DNA from: Histomonas meleagridis
Taxonomy: Eukaryota; Parabasalia; Tritrichomonadida; Dientamoebidae
Reading direction: 5' to 3'
NCBI GenBank assembly: GCA_020186115.1
Contig: WSYJ01000149.1
Location: forward strand, 620,001 to 684,000
Length of the DNA: 64,000 nt
Positions 9,512 through 18,691 of this stretch are shown in pieces (the first letter of the stretch is position 1; the number at the start of each line of letters is the position of its first letter). Below the pieces are notes generated by a model, which had not been told where the DNA came from, did not search any database, and saw nothing but the letters and a program-made list of their open reading frames with translations. Position numbers and translations under genes: made by a program.

Positions 9512-12500
9512 TCAACTATTACTTTCGACATTAATATTTTGTGTTTTCATCAAATTCCCAAAATAAGTCACAGCCCATTCCACAGCTGATGTTCCATATT
9601 TTGCTACTGCCAAAAACTCCAAAATCTTTTCGTTACTTGTTGTTATATCGCTTTGTTTATATCTTTGAATTTTCCTACAAATTCCGAACAATTTATATAA
9701 CTTTTCTTGGTTTGTCATTGCCAAAACCAAAGCAGCGAACACGAATACTCCGTGACCATATTTAGCGAATCCATTAATTTCATTTGAGTCTCTATTTGCT
9801 TCCATCAAACAATATACGAATTCTATTATCGACCAAATCGAAGCGAATCCTTTCATATCGTTACCATTTTCTTCGAACAATTCTTTTTCGTATGAATAAC
9901 CTAACATTAATAGATCAGATACCATTCTTAAGAATATATAATCATAACTTTCATCGAATTTCGGTCGACTTAATAATATTTTCATTGCGTTTTGTTGTTC
10001 AGTATCGAAAAGTTTTTCGATTTCATTAAATTGTCGACCATTTTCATCGACGTTTGTTAAATAATTAGTTAATTGTTGAGTTTCATATATGTCCATTGCT
10101 AAAGCTTGATCAATCATTAACGATATTGCAAATATATTACCAATTCTTTGCATTGAACTTAGTAACTTAATGAAATCTAAATCATTAAATAAGAATTTAT
10201 ATGCATTTTCATATCGTGAAAAAGCTGATTGCGTATGAGTACCAAATGGAGGATCTTTAATTCTTGTAAGTTTCGATTTAATAATTTCATATTTAGTTAC
10301 AAAATTATTAAATAATTTTGGTATTTGTTGTTTAATCATTTGATCTAATAACATAATTTCACCACTTGATATATCTTTAATAAATGTATTAAAATGATTC
10401 ACAGATATAAATGTAATTGTTGGTTCTAATGCTTCTTTTAATATTTTACCTAAACCTAATTTACCTAATAAATCAGCGGAAAGTTGTTGTTTCTTAGGTG
10501 GTATTAATCTCATTGGATTTATTAATAATATAAACTTAGGAATAACATTATGTAACATATGTTGAACAACATCTTTAAAATATTGTGATATAAATATTCG
10601 GATACTTTCATCTTTAGATGCACGAATTATATCATTGATTGGCATTAATGGTAATCCTTGTTCTGTCATCATATTATGTGTTTGTCGTATAATATTAATC
10701 ATATGTTTAATAACTAATGATGATGATAAACCTAAAGTTTTACCAATACCAAATAAACGATCAACAAAATTATTTAATTCTTGATCAACTCTTGAAGAGA
10801 TTAATGTTTCTAAAGCAACTTGTTTAGATAATAAATTATATTGATTTTGTTGTAATAATGTTCGTAATCGATAAGCTTGTGATTTAGGCCAATGTCTTAA
10901 ATGATTTTTCTTTAAATGTTCTTTCATTGAATCAGGTATTTGATGTAATGTTGCAAAAGTTTTAAATGCATTAAATGTAAATTCCCCAATTAATACTGAT
11001 AATGTATCCAAACAAACATTAGCTTCTGCACATATTTCATTAAATATTAATTGTGAATTTAATTTATGGATAGCAATATATGCTGCATCATCATAAATAG
11101 ATAATGGATAAAAGATAATATCAGTGATATCTGGTTGATCATAATTATCTAATGCAAATTCACATAATATAAATGGTAATGATGCACGGACTGGAAATTG
11201 TACCTCTTGATTAAGATCTAATTGTACTTCTTTAAAGTAAAATGAACTTTGATTTGATGCAACAATTAACGTTTGATCTAAATCTAATAAATCAATCCAA
11301 TTCTCACTTATCTCTAAGAAATCTTCAATTGTCTTCGCACATTCATCAATCCATGCATGATTATTTCTTTTATTTTTCGCGTTTTGTGATGATGATGACG
11401 AAGATGATGATGATGATGATGATGAAGGATATAATATCGAATTTAATAAATGTTGTAATTGGATTCGTACAAATTCAATTAATTGTGGTGATGGTGCTGC
11501 CGTTCGAACATGTATTTCATGTTTCTTAGTTTCGTTTTTCTTAAATAACATTTCTTCATTTTGTTGCCAATCACCAGCGAATGTTCGAATTTGTGTTATT
11601 ATTTTACATAAGAATTGTTTATTCTTTTTAATTCTATTTGTGACTTTTTCAAGTGAATTCTTAATGAATTCTTGAAATGTTAATTGTAATGATGAACAAA
11701 GTTTTTGATATATCGATGGAATATTATAACGAATGTAATCATGAAGCTCTCGACATAACGCAAGTAATTGTAAAATTGCTTTAAGTTCTAATTGTGTAAA
11801 TCCTGTTCGTACTGATCGTTCATATGGTTTCATTGTTTTAGGTTCAAGTGGAGGATTTTGTATTCTTGATGAATATTGTTCACGAATAATATTTGTTGTC
11901 GATGAAATAAGTTTAATTGCTTCAGCTGTAATCGATACTATTGTTTCATGTGAACGATTTTGGACTTTTTGTCGTATTTCTGTTTGTAAACGTGATAAAA
12001 CATCTAAAAATTTCTTACGTAAATCATCATGTAATTGATTAAGATCAACAACATAAATTTGATTATTATTAATGGAGCCAAACATATAATTCATTATATT
12101 ATATGAAAATTCATGTACTAAAGGAACACATGGCGTACGTTGGAAAAAGCTTTTTATTAACCCTAAATCTGCAGAAGGTATAATTGATGGGAAAATTCGC
12201 TTAAAAAAGGCAAGTGAAACTAAATGTGAATAACGTGTTTCGAAAAAAAGTGGCGTTTTTTGAAGTGATGTTTTCAAGTGGTTATAAACAATCGAAAGAA
12301 TTGATGTTAACTTATCTTGTGGAATCGTTTTCATTTTACTTGATAGTTCGTCAATAATTGGTGAAAGTTGTTTAAGCCATAACTTGATGGAAAGATCAAC
12401 AACATTATTTACATGAAGATGATCAGAATATTGTTTATCAAGTTCTTCAAAATCAAAAAGGATTTGCTTTTTAGCACCGCGAAGTGTGTCGAAACAAAAC

Positions 12501-13009
12501 AATTTGTAAATAAGAAGAAATATATTATCAAGAAGTTCAACGGACCAAACTGAAGTGGTAGTAAAAATTGTGTGAATTTCATTGATGGAGCGTTTAACAG
12601 AATCAATAGAATTGGACAAAAATTGAAGAAGAGGTTTAAGATATTCATGTGAGATTTGACAAAATTTCTTGGGTTCACTTATTTTATGCGTTTGAAGATA
12701 GGACTTAAGAGGCCCCATAATTGACCTTCGTGAATAATATTGAGATATACAATAATCAATTTTTTCTTGATGTTTTTTAAGATTAATTATAAAACGGATA
12801 TCATGAGTTGCTGACATATCCGTGTTAAGATAAAGTTCATGATCTAAACAGTTTTCTGTTGGCTTTCTAAGGAAAGTTGCATTTGGTGCTGAATTCGGAG
12901 TAGTACTAACTAATTCCATATATTGAAGATCATCAAAATCTCTATTTTCAGGCATCATTGGAATCAAAGGATTAGCCACTGAGTGTACACTCCTTGGAGA
13001 TCTTGTCAT
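9512..13009 (-). CDS. CYFIP/Sra-1-like subunit of the SCAR/WAVE actin-regulatory complex
   Basis: A 1165-aa, helix-rich protein from ATG 13009. The end is the most telling part: KYGHGVFVFAALVLAMTNQE followed by KLYKLFGICRKIQRY matches the CYFIP pattern (YG-G-hydrophobic, then LL-QQ-RF, then a helical cysteine-containing segment). Internal stretches such as ELHDYIRYNIPSIYQKL and EANVCLDTLSVLIGEFTF also resemble the cytoplasmic-FMR1-interacting family, whose members are about 1250 aa. In the family this subunit relays Rac signals to WAVE and Arp2/3, which would suit an amoeboid trichomonad. A Ser run of about 14 residues sits near residue 535. The upstream 125 bp is shared with a divergent small gene. 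The assignment rests on pattern matching by eye. Confidence 0.6.
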   Translation of the reverse strand: MTRSPRSVHSVANPLIPMMPENRDFDDLQYMELVSTTPNSAPNATFLRKPTENCLDHELYLNTDMSATHDIRFIINLKKHQEKIDYCISQYYSRRSIMGPLKSYLQTHKISEPKKFCQISHEYLKPLLQFLSNSIDSVKRSINEIHTIFTTTSVWSVELLDNIFLLIYKLFCFDTLRGAKKQILFDFEELDKQYSDHLHVNNVVDLSIKLWLKQLSPIIDELSSKMKTIPQDKLTSILSIVYNHLKTSLQKTPLFFETRYSHLVSLAFFKRIFPSIIPSADLGLIKSFFQRTPCVPLVHEFSYNIMNYMFGSINNNQIYVVDLNQLHDDLRKKFLDVLSRLQTEIRQKVQNRSHETIVSITAEAIKLISSTTNIIREQYSSRIQNPPLEPKTMKPYERSVRTGFTQLELKAILQLLALCRELHDYIRYNIPSIYQKLCSSLQLTFQEFIKNSLEKVTNRIKKNKQFLCKIITQIRTFAGDWQQNEEMLFKKNETKKHEIHVRTAAPSPQLIEFVRIQLQHLLNSILYPSSSSSSSSSSSSSQNAKNKRNNHAWIDECAKTIEDFLEISENWIDLLDLDQTLIVASNQSSFYFKEVQLDLNQEVQFPVRASLPFILCEFALDNYDQPDITDIIFYPLSIYDDAAYIAIHKLNSQLIFNEICAEANVCLDTLSVLIGEFTFNAFKTFATLHQIPDSMKEHLKKNHLRHWPKSQAYRLRTLLQQNQYNLLSKQVALETLISSRVDQELNNFVDRLFGIGKTLGLSSSLVIKHMINIIRQTHNMMTEQGLPLMPINDIIRASKDESIRIFISQYFKDVVQHMLHNVIPKFILLINPMRLIPPKKQQLSADLLGKLGLGKILKEALEPTITFISVNHFNTFIKDISSGEIMLLDQMIKQQIPKLFNNFVTKYEIIKSKLTRIKDPPFGTHTQSAFSRYENAYKFLFNDLDFIKLLSSMQRIGNIFAISLMIDQALAMDIYETQQLTNYLTNVDENGRQFNEIEKLFDTEQQNAMKILLSRPKFDESYDYIFLRMVSDLLMLGYSYEKELFEENGNDMKGFASIWSIIEFVYCLMEANRDSNEINGFAKYGHGVFVFAALVLAMTNQEKLYKLFGICRKIQRYKQSDITTSNEKILEFLAVAKYGTSAVEWAVTYFGNLMKTQNINVESNS
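11391..11425 (-). repeat. Trinucleotide repeat encoding a poly-Ser run
   Basis: On the plus strand this is a GAT/GAC-type run (gatgatgatgac... then gatgatgat...), read as about 14 consecutive Ser codons in the CYFIP-like protein. It lies in a low-complexity linker and is likely to vary in length. Confidence 0.7.
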
Positions 13010-13134
13010 CGATGAATTGATTATCGTTCAATTAAAAAGTAGTTATTTTTGTGAGATGAGACACGTTATGTCTAACGTTTTAAGTAAACAATTTTAACGT
13101 ATAAAAAAATGTACGTTAAATTTTTATTTTTTTT

Positions 13135-13620
13135 ATGTCTGTTTCAAATCAACCTCTTTTAGCGAACTATTCTTCAAATAGAAGAAGACTATCAATAGCT
13201 TCAAATCAAAGGTATACACCAAGATCTTCAATAGCAAGTAATGATGTTGAATTTTTGGAAATTCAAGAACGAGTTAAAAATGATATTGAACTTACAAAAG
13301 AAACATCAATGAGATTAGAACGGGCATTAAAAGATCAGAATATAGCAGAAAATGAAGAACTTAAAACAGAAAACGAAAAAAAGAAACAATTTCTAAATGA
13401 TTTGAAAGAACAAATTCTGGAAGTTCAAGACAGATTTATATGGGAACTTTCATTTGCGGTTAAACAATACCTTGTTCAGCAAAAAGGATGCACCTCAATG
13501 GAAGGAATATCAATTTCACAAATTCCAGTACAACAAATTCTTGAGGATGCTGATGCAGAGGATCCACAGTCACACGAATGGGTCGATTGGATTGAAAATA
13601 AGTTTAATGAATATGCATAA
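13135..13620 (+). CDS. Small coiled-coil protein of unknown function
   Basis: A 161-aa protein from ATG 13135. Residues 1-35 are Ser/Arg-rich and look disordered, with SIASN appearing twice (RRLSIASNQ and RSSIASND). Residues 38-105 form a likely coiled coil rich in Glu, Lys and Leu, and the C-terminal 50 residues end in an acidic, Trp-containing segment (HEWVDWIENKFNEYA). I recognise no family. The gene is divergent from the CYFIP-like gene with 125 bp between the start codons, so they may share a promoter. It may be a cytoskeletal or adaptor protein; that is only a guess from composition. Confidence 0.75.
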   Translation: MSVSNQPLLANYSSNRRRLSIASNQRYTPRSSIASNDVEFLEIQERVKNDIELTKETSMRLERALKDQNIAENEELKTENEKKKQFLNDLKEQILEVQDRFIWELSFAVKQYLVQQKGCTSMEGISISQIPVQQILEDADAEDPQSHEWVDWIENKFNEYA

Positions 13621-13951
13621 TTTTTGGTAAAACATGTTATCATTTGAGTACTCATTTTTTTTCTTATTTCTTTGAAAGCTTTCCAAGATTTGTTTAGGTT
13701 ACCGATCAAAAATATTCAAAAAGCCTTAATTTTAATTTTTTCGAGTGTGTAAGTCTTGCTCTCAGTTATTAAGTCGTACCGATTTTCACTTGCAAATCAA
13801 ACAAAAAAGAGGTATGATTCAAAAAATGAAAACTTGCAAGTTAAGATTCAACCACTTGCTAAAATTGCATAATCGTCGATTGAATCGCATTTGATCGTTT
13901 GGTCCAATTCCTTTTGTGCGGTTAACGGTTATGGTCCACCTTTCTTGGTAA
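13621..13951. other. intergenic region upstream of eS10
   Basis: No gene seen. It should hold the eS10 promoter. The last 80 bp, up to the ATG, are less AT-rich than usual intergenic DNA here, and no CACTTTTT octamer is present. Confidence 0.4.
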
Positions 13952-14392
13952 ATGTTCATTCCAGCCGACATCCGCAGGAAGATCCTCCGCTACTTCTTTG
14001 AAAATGGTGTTATTGTTGTTTCAGCAAACAATGCTGGAATTCATGAAGAACTTGAAGTTCTTAACATCTATGTTTTCCAACTTGGCCGTTCATTTGTTAA
14101 CAAGGGATTCGCTAAAAAGCAATACGCATGGACCCACGCTTACTATACATTAAATGACAAAGGTATTGAATATCTCCGTAAATATTTCGGTCTCCCACCA
14201 CAAGCAGCCCCATTAACACTTGCTCCACGTAAGGCTGACTTCCTTAGAGCTGAACGCCCAGCAGCACGTGGTGGCCGTGGACCACGCGGTAATTTCAGCC
14301 GTCCAGGACGTGGCAATTTCCGTAACCGTAGATCAGAAGATAAGAAGGAAGAAACAGCTGAAGCACCAGCTGAAGCCGCTCCAACAGAGTAA
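13952..14392 (+). CDS. RPS10: 40S ribosomal protein S10 (eS10)
   Basis: A 146-aa protein of the eS10 family, a small-subunit protein near the mRNA entry and beak region. The N-terminal winged-helix domain is clear: MFIPADIRRKILRYFFENGV, then SFVNKGFAKKQYAWTHAYYT and NDKGIEYLRKYFGLPP, the counterpart of FAWRHFYWYLTNEGIQYLR in animals. A basic Gly/Arg-rich tail (RGGRGPRGNFSRPGRGNFRNR) follows and ends in an Ala/Glu-rich segment. Length fits the family (about 130-165 aa). Codons are visibly richer in C-ending and CGC/CGT forms than those of the neighbours, as expected for a highly expressed gene. Confidence 0.95.
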   Translation: MFIPADIRRKILRYFFENGVIVVSANNAGIHEELEVLNIYVFQLGRSFVNKGFAKKQYAWTHAYYTLNDKGIEYLRKYFGLPPQAAPLTLAPRKADFLRAERPAARGGRGPRGNFSRPGRGNFRNRRSEDKKEETAEAPAEAAPTE

Positions 14393-14769
14393 AACAAGTT
14401 AAATTCCTATTTTATATGACTTTAACCATTTGATCATTTTTTGAGTATAATAATAATCTCATCTCATAAAATGAATTAAAATGAAAAAGATGTGTTAAAA
14501 TTGTTTACCCACTAAATAGTTCATTGATTTTTTATATCCTCATTCATCTCATCTTTTACTGTTTTAAATATTTTGAATAAATTTCATATTTTATTTAGAA
14601 ACATAAAATAAATTTAATATCTTGAATATTGAAATCGATTCGGCCTTTCATAATAAATAATTGTTTTATATCTTCATAAAATGATGTTCGAAACGCTTTT
14701 AATACAGTAAACTCCAAAATAAACAAATATTCAATAATTCAACCAAATATTTTGAACATTAATGTTAAA
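14393..14769. other. intergenic, no gene seen
   Basis: AT-rich DNA between eS10 and the decayed ankyrin modules. No coding or repeat signal recognised. Confidence 0.4.
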
Positions 14770-15447
14770 ATTAATTTAAAAATCCTTATGTTCAAGAAGT
14801 AATTTAATAATTTCAGCAAAATTCTTTTTGTTGCCCAATATAGTGCAGAATTAAATACTAAAAAAAATTTCCAAATATTATTTTGAAACCTTAAATTATT
14901 TATATGAATTTTAAATTAAACAAATAAATATCCTTTGAATTGACATCAATTCCTTCATGTTGAAGAAGTGGTTGCATAAGTTTATATTTTCCTCTTTTAG
15001 CTGCATATGATAATGCTATATATATTCATAGACAACAAATATTATGATTGATTTAATCGATAATGCATTTAACCATCGTTGCATTCTAAATATTTTTTAG
15101 GAAATAAAAATTTTCTAAAATGAATTTTTTTTATTAACATTAAGTCATCAAATATTAGAATCATATGAATCAGCGTCTAATATTTTTCTTTCTCATTTAT
15201 TAATGGTTACTGAATTGCTTTCATATTTATTCCTTTAAATTCAGTCCATTCTTTTCTTTGATTATAGAAACTATTTCATCATTACAATTCCTGGAAGCAT
15301 AATTTAATCAATAAATTATTAAAATAAATATCAAATAAAACAAATAAATTCTTTTAGCATTATCAATTCCTTCTTGTTCAAAAAGTAATTTAATTATTTC
15401 TAAATAACCATTTTAAACTTACAAGAGTTGTTGTTAATAATTTATAT
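14770..15447 (-). pseudogene. Decayed ankyrin modules downstream of DUF3447 locus A
   Basis: Beyond the natural stop of locus A the minus strand still carries module remnants with the same spacer text. One near 15340-15405 keeps only the second half (NGYLEIIKLLFEQEGID). One near 14930-15015 reads IALSYAAKRGKYKLMQPLLQ. One near 14775-14850 begins NSALYWATK and then needs a frameshift to resume EIIKLLLEH. Between 15020 and 15340 nothing clear remains. These lesions contrast with the clean modules inside the locus and suggest the array once extended further. Confidence 0.6.
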
Positions 15448-17282
15448 TTATTTAGACATTTTTTTATTAAGTAATTCTAATATTTCTGGTTTATTAGATG
15501 CTAAATTAAGTGCTGTTTTAAATATTTTAAATAACTTCCAACCATTATTTTGAAACATCAAATTATTTATAAAAATATTAAATAAAACGAACAAATATTT
15601 ATAGTCTTAATATCAATTCCTTCTTGTTCGAGAAGTAATTTAACTATTTCCGTATTACCATTAGAAGATGCCAATATAAGAGCCGTATTAAATAATTCGA
15701 ATAACTTCCAAATATTATTTTGAAATCCAAAATTATTAAAATGAAATATAAATAAAAGAAGAAAATATCTTTAGTATTAATATCAATTCCTTCTTGTTGA
15801 AGAAGTAATTTAACTATTTCTGTATGTTCATTTTCAGATGCCCAAATAAGTGCTGTTCTAAATAATTTAAATTATTTCCAAATTATATTTAATAATATTA
15901 AATTATAAATATAAATTTTTTATAAGGCATTTAAATATCTTTTATACTAATATTAATATCTTTTTGTTGAAGAAGTATTTTAACTATTTCTGTATGACCA
16001 TTTTGTGATGCTTTTATTAGTGCTGTCCTAAATAATTAAAATAATTTCTAAATATTATTTTGACATATAAAATTATTAAAATAAATATTAAATTAATAAA
16101 ATAAATATATAATAAAATAAATAAATATCTTTTGCGTTAATATCAATGTCTTTTTGTTCAAGAAGTATTTTAATTACTTCTAAATGACCATATTCAGATG
16201 CTTTTATAAATGCTGTATTAAATAATTTAGATTATTCCCAAATGTTATTTTGAAATATAAAATTACTTAAACAAATATTAAATACAACAAGTAAACATCT
16301 TGTGCATTAATGTTAATATTTCTTTTTTGTAATAAAAACAATTTAACTATTTCTATATGACCTTTTTCAGATGCTTTTAAAAAAGATGTATTAAATATTT
16401 TATGTAATTTCCAAATATTATTTAGAAATATAATATTATTTATAAAAATATTAAATAAAACAAAAAAATATCTTTAGCATTAATATCAATTCCTTCTTGT
16501 TCAAGAAGTAATTTAACTATTTCTGTATGACCATTAGAAGATGCCAATATAAGTGCCGTATTAAATATTGTATATAATTACCAAATATATTTAAATAAAA
16601 ATTAAATAAAGTAATTATTTATCTTTAGCATTAATATTCATTCTTTTTTGTAATAAAAGTAATTTAACAATTTCTATATGACCTTTCTCAGATGCTTTTA
16701 TAAGTGCTATATCAAACAAAATCGATAATTTCCAAATATAATTTTGAAATACCAAATAATAAAAATAAATATTAATTAAAACATATAAATATCTTTCACA
16801 TTAGTATCAATTCCTTCTTGTTCAAGAAGTAATTTAACTATTTCATTATTTCCATTCCTTGATGCAAACGTAAGTACTGTTCTAAAATATCCAAACAATT
16901 TCCAAATATTATTTTGAAATATCAAATTATTAAAATGAATTTTAAACAAAACACATTAATATCTTTAGCATTAACATCAATTCCTTCTTGTTCAAGAAGT
17001 AATTTAACCAATTCCGTATTATCATTTTTGGATGCCAATATAAGTGCCGTATTAAATAGTTCAAACAATTTCCAAATATTATTTTGAAATATCAAATTAT
17101 TAAATTAAATTTTAAACAAAATAAATAAATATCTTTAGCATTAACATCAATTCCTTCTTGTTCAAGAAGTAATTTAATTATTTCCGCATGATCATTTTTG
17201 GATGCCAATATAAGTGCTGTATCAAATAAATTAAATAATTTCCATAAAAAAAAGTCAAACAGATTAACAATCAAATAAACAT
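15448..17282 (-). repeat. Array A: 11 ankyrin modules separated by interrupted AT-rich spacers
   Basis: Read on the minus strand from 17250, eleven modules follow at a period of about 155-185 bp. Each is near NTALILASKNGHTEIVKLLL then EQEGIDINAKD, and none has a stop or frameshift. They start near 17250, 17060, 16890, 16725, 16565, 16395, 16225, 16040, 15865, 15690 and 15520. The last is short and ends with its own stop at 15448-15450 (EILELLNKKMSK). Spacers of about 60-90 bp begin after KDI with ATATTT-like text and end with a conserved AATATTTGGAAATTATTT stretch. Nine of the ten spacers stop in the KDI frame; the other (module 9 to 10) only changes frame. The modules probably continue the 17283-18482 protein if the spacers are removed. 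Confidence 0.8.
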
Positions 17283-18482
17283 TCAATTAATTATAGAAAC
17301 ACTTTTGCCGTGAATATTTATAATATTTTCTTTAATCAAATAGTCAAACAGTTCTTTATTTTCAAAAATTATTGAAGTTTCAAAAAAATTTATAGAAATC
17401 AGATTTTTTTCATGAAAATATTGAGCCAAAAATGTATTTCCTGTTTCTATAGATTTAATGATCAAAACTTTATTAACTTTCATCCATTCTCTTTCAAGAA
17501 ATGATAAAATTTCATAATTATAATATGAAACACATATATTTCCTAACTCTCCTAAATTGTTGATTTTTTCTATTTTATTTTCATAAAGATAATAAAAGAT
17601 TTCATTTCTATGAAATTCAATTGCTGCTTTATATGCATCTTTAAATGATGAATGATGTTGTTCACATAAATGAATGATTTCTTCATTTCCACCTGCAACT
17701 GCATATTTACCTGTATTTTCTACTTTTGCACCATTCATGAGTAAATATTTAAAACATTGAACTGATGAAAAAAATGCTGCATAATCAATTAATGTAACAT
17801 TATTTTGATTAATAAATGAATATCTTTCATAAAGTGATGGTTCAATTGTTTGATTAAAATCAAAATTTGTTTGTGATGATATTTCTTGAAGTTTTTCGAA
17901 TTCATCATTTCGGATTATTTTCGCAATTTTATTGGGATTAACTCCTTCTTTAACATATTTCTTATGAAGTTCCCAATCATTCTTTTTTAATTCTTTAATG
18001 TTTTCATTAAAATTTTGATAAGGTTTAATATCTTCAATTTTTTTATATTCTTCTTCTGAAAGATAATGTGCGAAATATAGATTTCTTTTATTTCCTAAAA
18101 TTTTGGGTTGAATAATTTCCTGTTCAATCATTTTTCCATAAAGATAGTTTGACTCTTGTGTATAATATGTATGATTTAAATATGATATGAAAACATTTAT
18201 TACGTTATTATGTAAATTATTATAAATTTCATTTTCTTTTAATTCAAGCGCTCTTAAATATTCCAAACATATTTGATAATGACCTTGTGAAACAAAATAT
18301 GAAAATAAAGTTGAGCAAATAATGAAATTAAATGAATATGAATATTTTTCATTAAAATATTTTAAGATTAATTCAACTGAAGCAATAATATTATCATTAT
18401 TTAAGTCAAAAATAATGTGCTCTATGGTGTTCAATATTTGAAGATTTTTGCTGAATTTCGTTTGACTTCCCAAGTTCCCCAT
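17283..18482 (-). CDS. DUF3447-type ankyrin protein, N-terminal part (locus A)
   Basis: A 399-codon frame from ATG 18482. After a helical N-terminal region of about 185 residues (EHIIFDLNNDNI, YSYSFNFIICSTLFSYF) comes the trichomonad DUF3447 region: WELHKKYVKEGVNP, DFNQTIEPSLYERYSF, VTLIDYAAFFSSVQCFKYLL and GKYAVAGGNEEIIHLCEQ. It ends in ankyrin-like segments (NKELFDYLIKEN). The frame closes exactly where the first spacer of the downstream array begins: its last residues INIHGKSV line up with DVNAKDI of the modules. The real product may therefore be longer. Family role is unknown beyond ankyrin-type binding. It is a close paralogue of the gene at 24822-26015. Confidence 0.85.
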   Translation of the reverse strand: MGNLGSQTKFSKNLQILNTIEHIIFDLNNDNIIASVELILKYFNEKYSYSFNFIICSTLFSYFVSQGHYQICLEYLRALELKENEIYNNLHNNVINVFISYLNHTYYTQESNYLYGKMIEQEIIQPKILGNKRNLYFAHYLSEEEYKKIEDIKPYQNFNENIKELKKNDWELHKKYVKEGVNPNKIAKIIRNDEFEKLQEISSQTNFDFNQTIEPSLYERYSFINQNNVTLIDYAAFFSSVQCFKYLLMNGAKVENTGKYAVAGGNEEIIHLCEQHHSSFKDAYKAAIEFHRNEIFYYLYENKIEKINNLGELGNICVSYYNYEILSFLEREWMKVNKVLIIKSIETGNTFLAQYFHEKNLISINFFETSIIFENKELFDYLIKENIINIHGKSVSIIN

Positions 18483-18575
18483 TATTTTATAAAATAAACT
18501 GTAAAATTAACAAAAAGTACAAAACTTCTTTATAAATATATAATACAAACTATACGTTGTTTTAAGAAACGTCAA

Positions 18576-18650
18576 AGCACCGTGGAACAATTGGTTTAGT
18601 TCGTGAGGCTCATAACCTCAAGGTTGGAAGTTCGAGTCTTCCCGGTGCTC
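18576..18650 (+). tRNA. tRNA-Met (anticodon CAU)
   Basis: Folds as a full cloverleaf. The acceptor stem is AGCACCG (18576-18582) with CGGTGCT (18643-18649), a perfect 7-bp match. The D stem is GAAC/GTTC, the anticodon stem TGAGG/CCTCA around loop CTCATAA with anticodon CAU, and the T stem GGAAG/CTTCC around TTCGAGT. A T-rich run follows at once, fitting Pol III termination, and AGTTCGAGTCT is a B box. The A1-U72 closing pair is initiator-like, whereas the TTCGA T-loop and CTCATAA loop are elongator-like, so the subtype is left open. No CCA is encoded. Confidence 0.93.
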
Positions 18651-18691
18651 TTTTTTTATTTTTTATCTAAAGTTTACCATCGCAAACTAAA

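Noticed and set aside
15448-17282. Canonical GT-AG introns between ankyrin modules
   Set aside because: Several spacers have no AG at all and none carries the trichomonad branch/3' motif; the AT-AC alternative gives the wrong phase.
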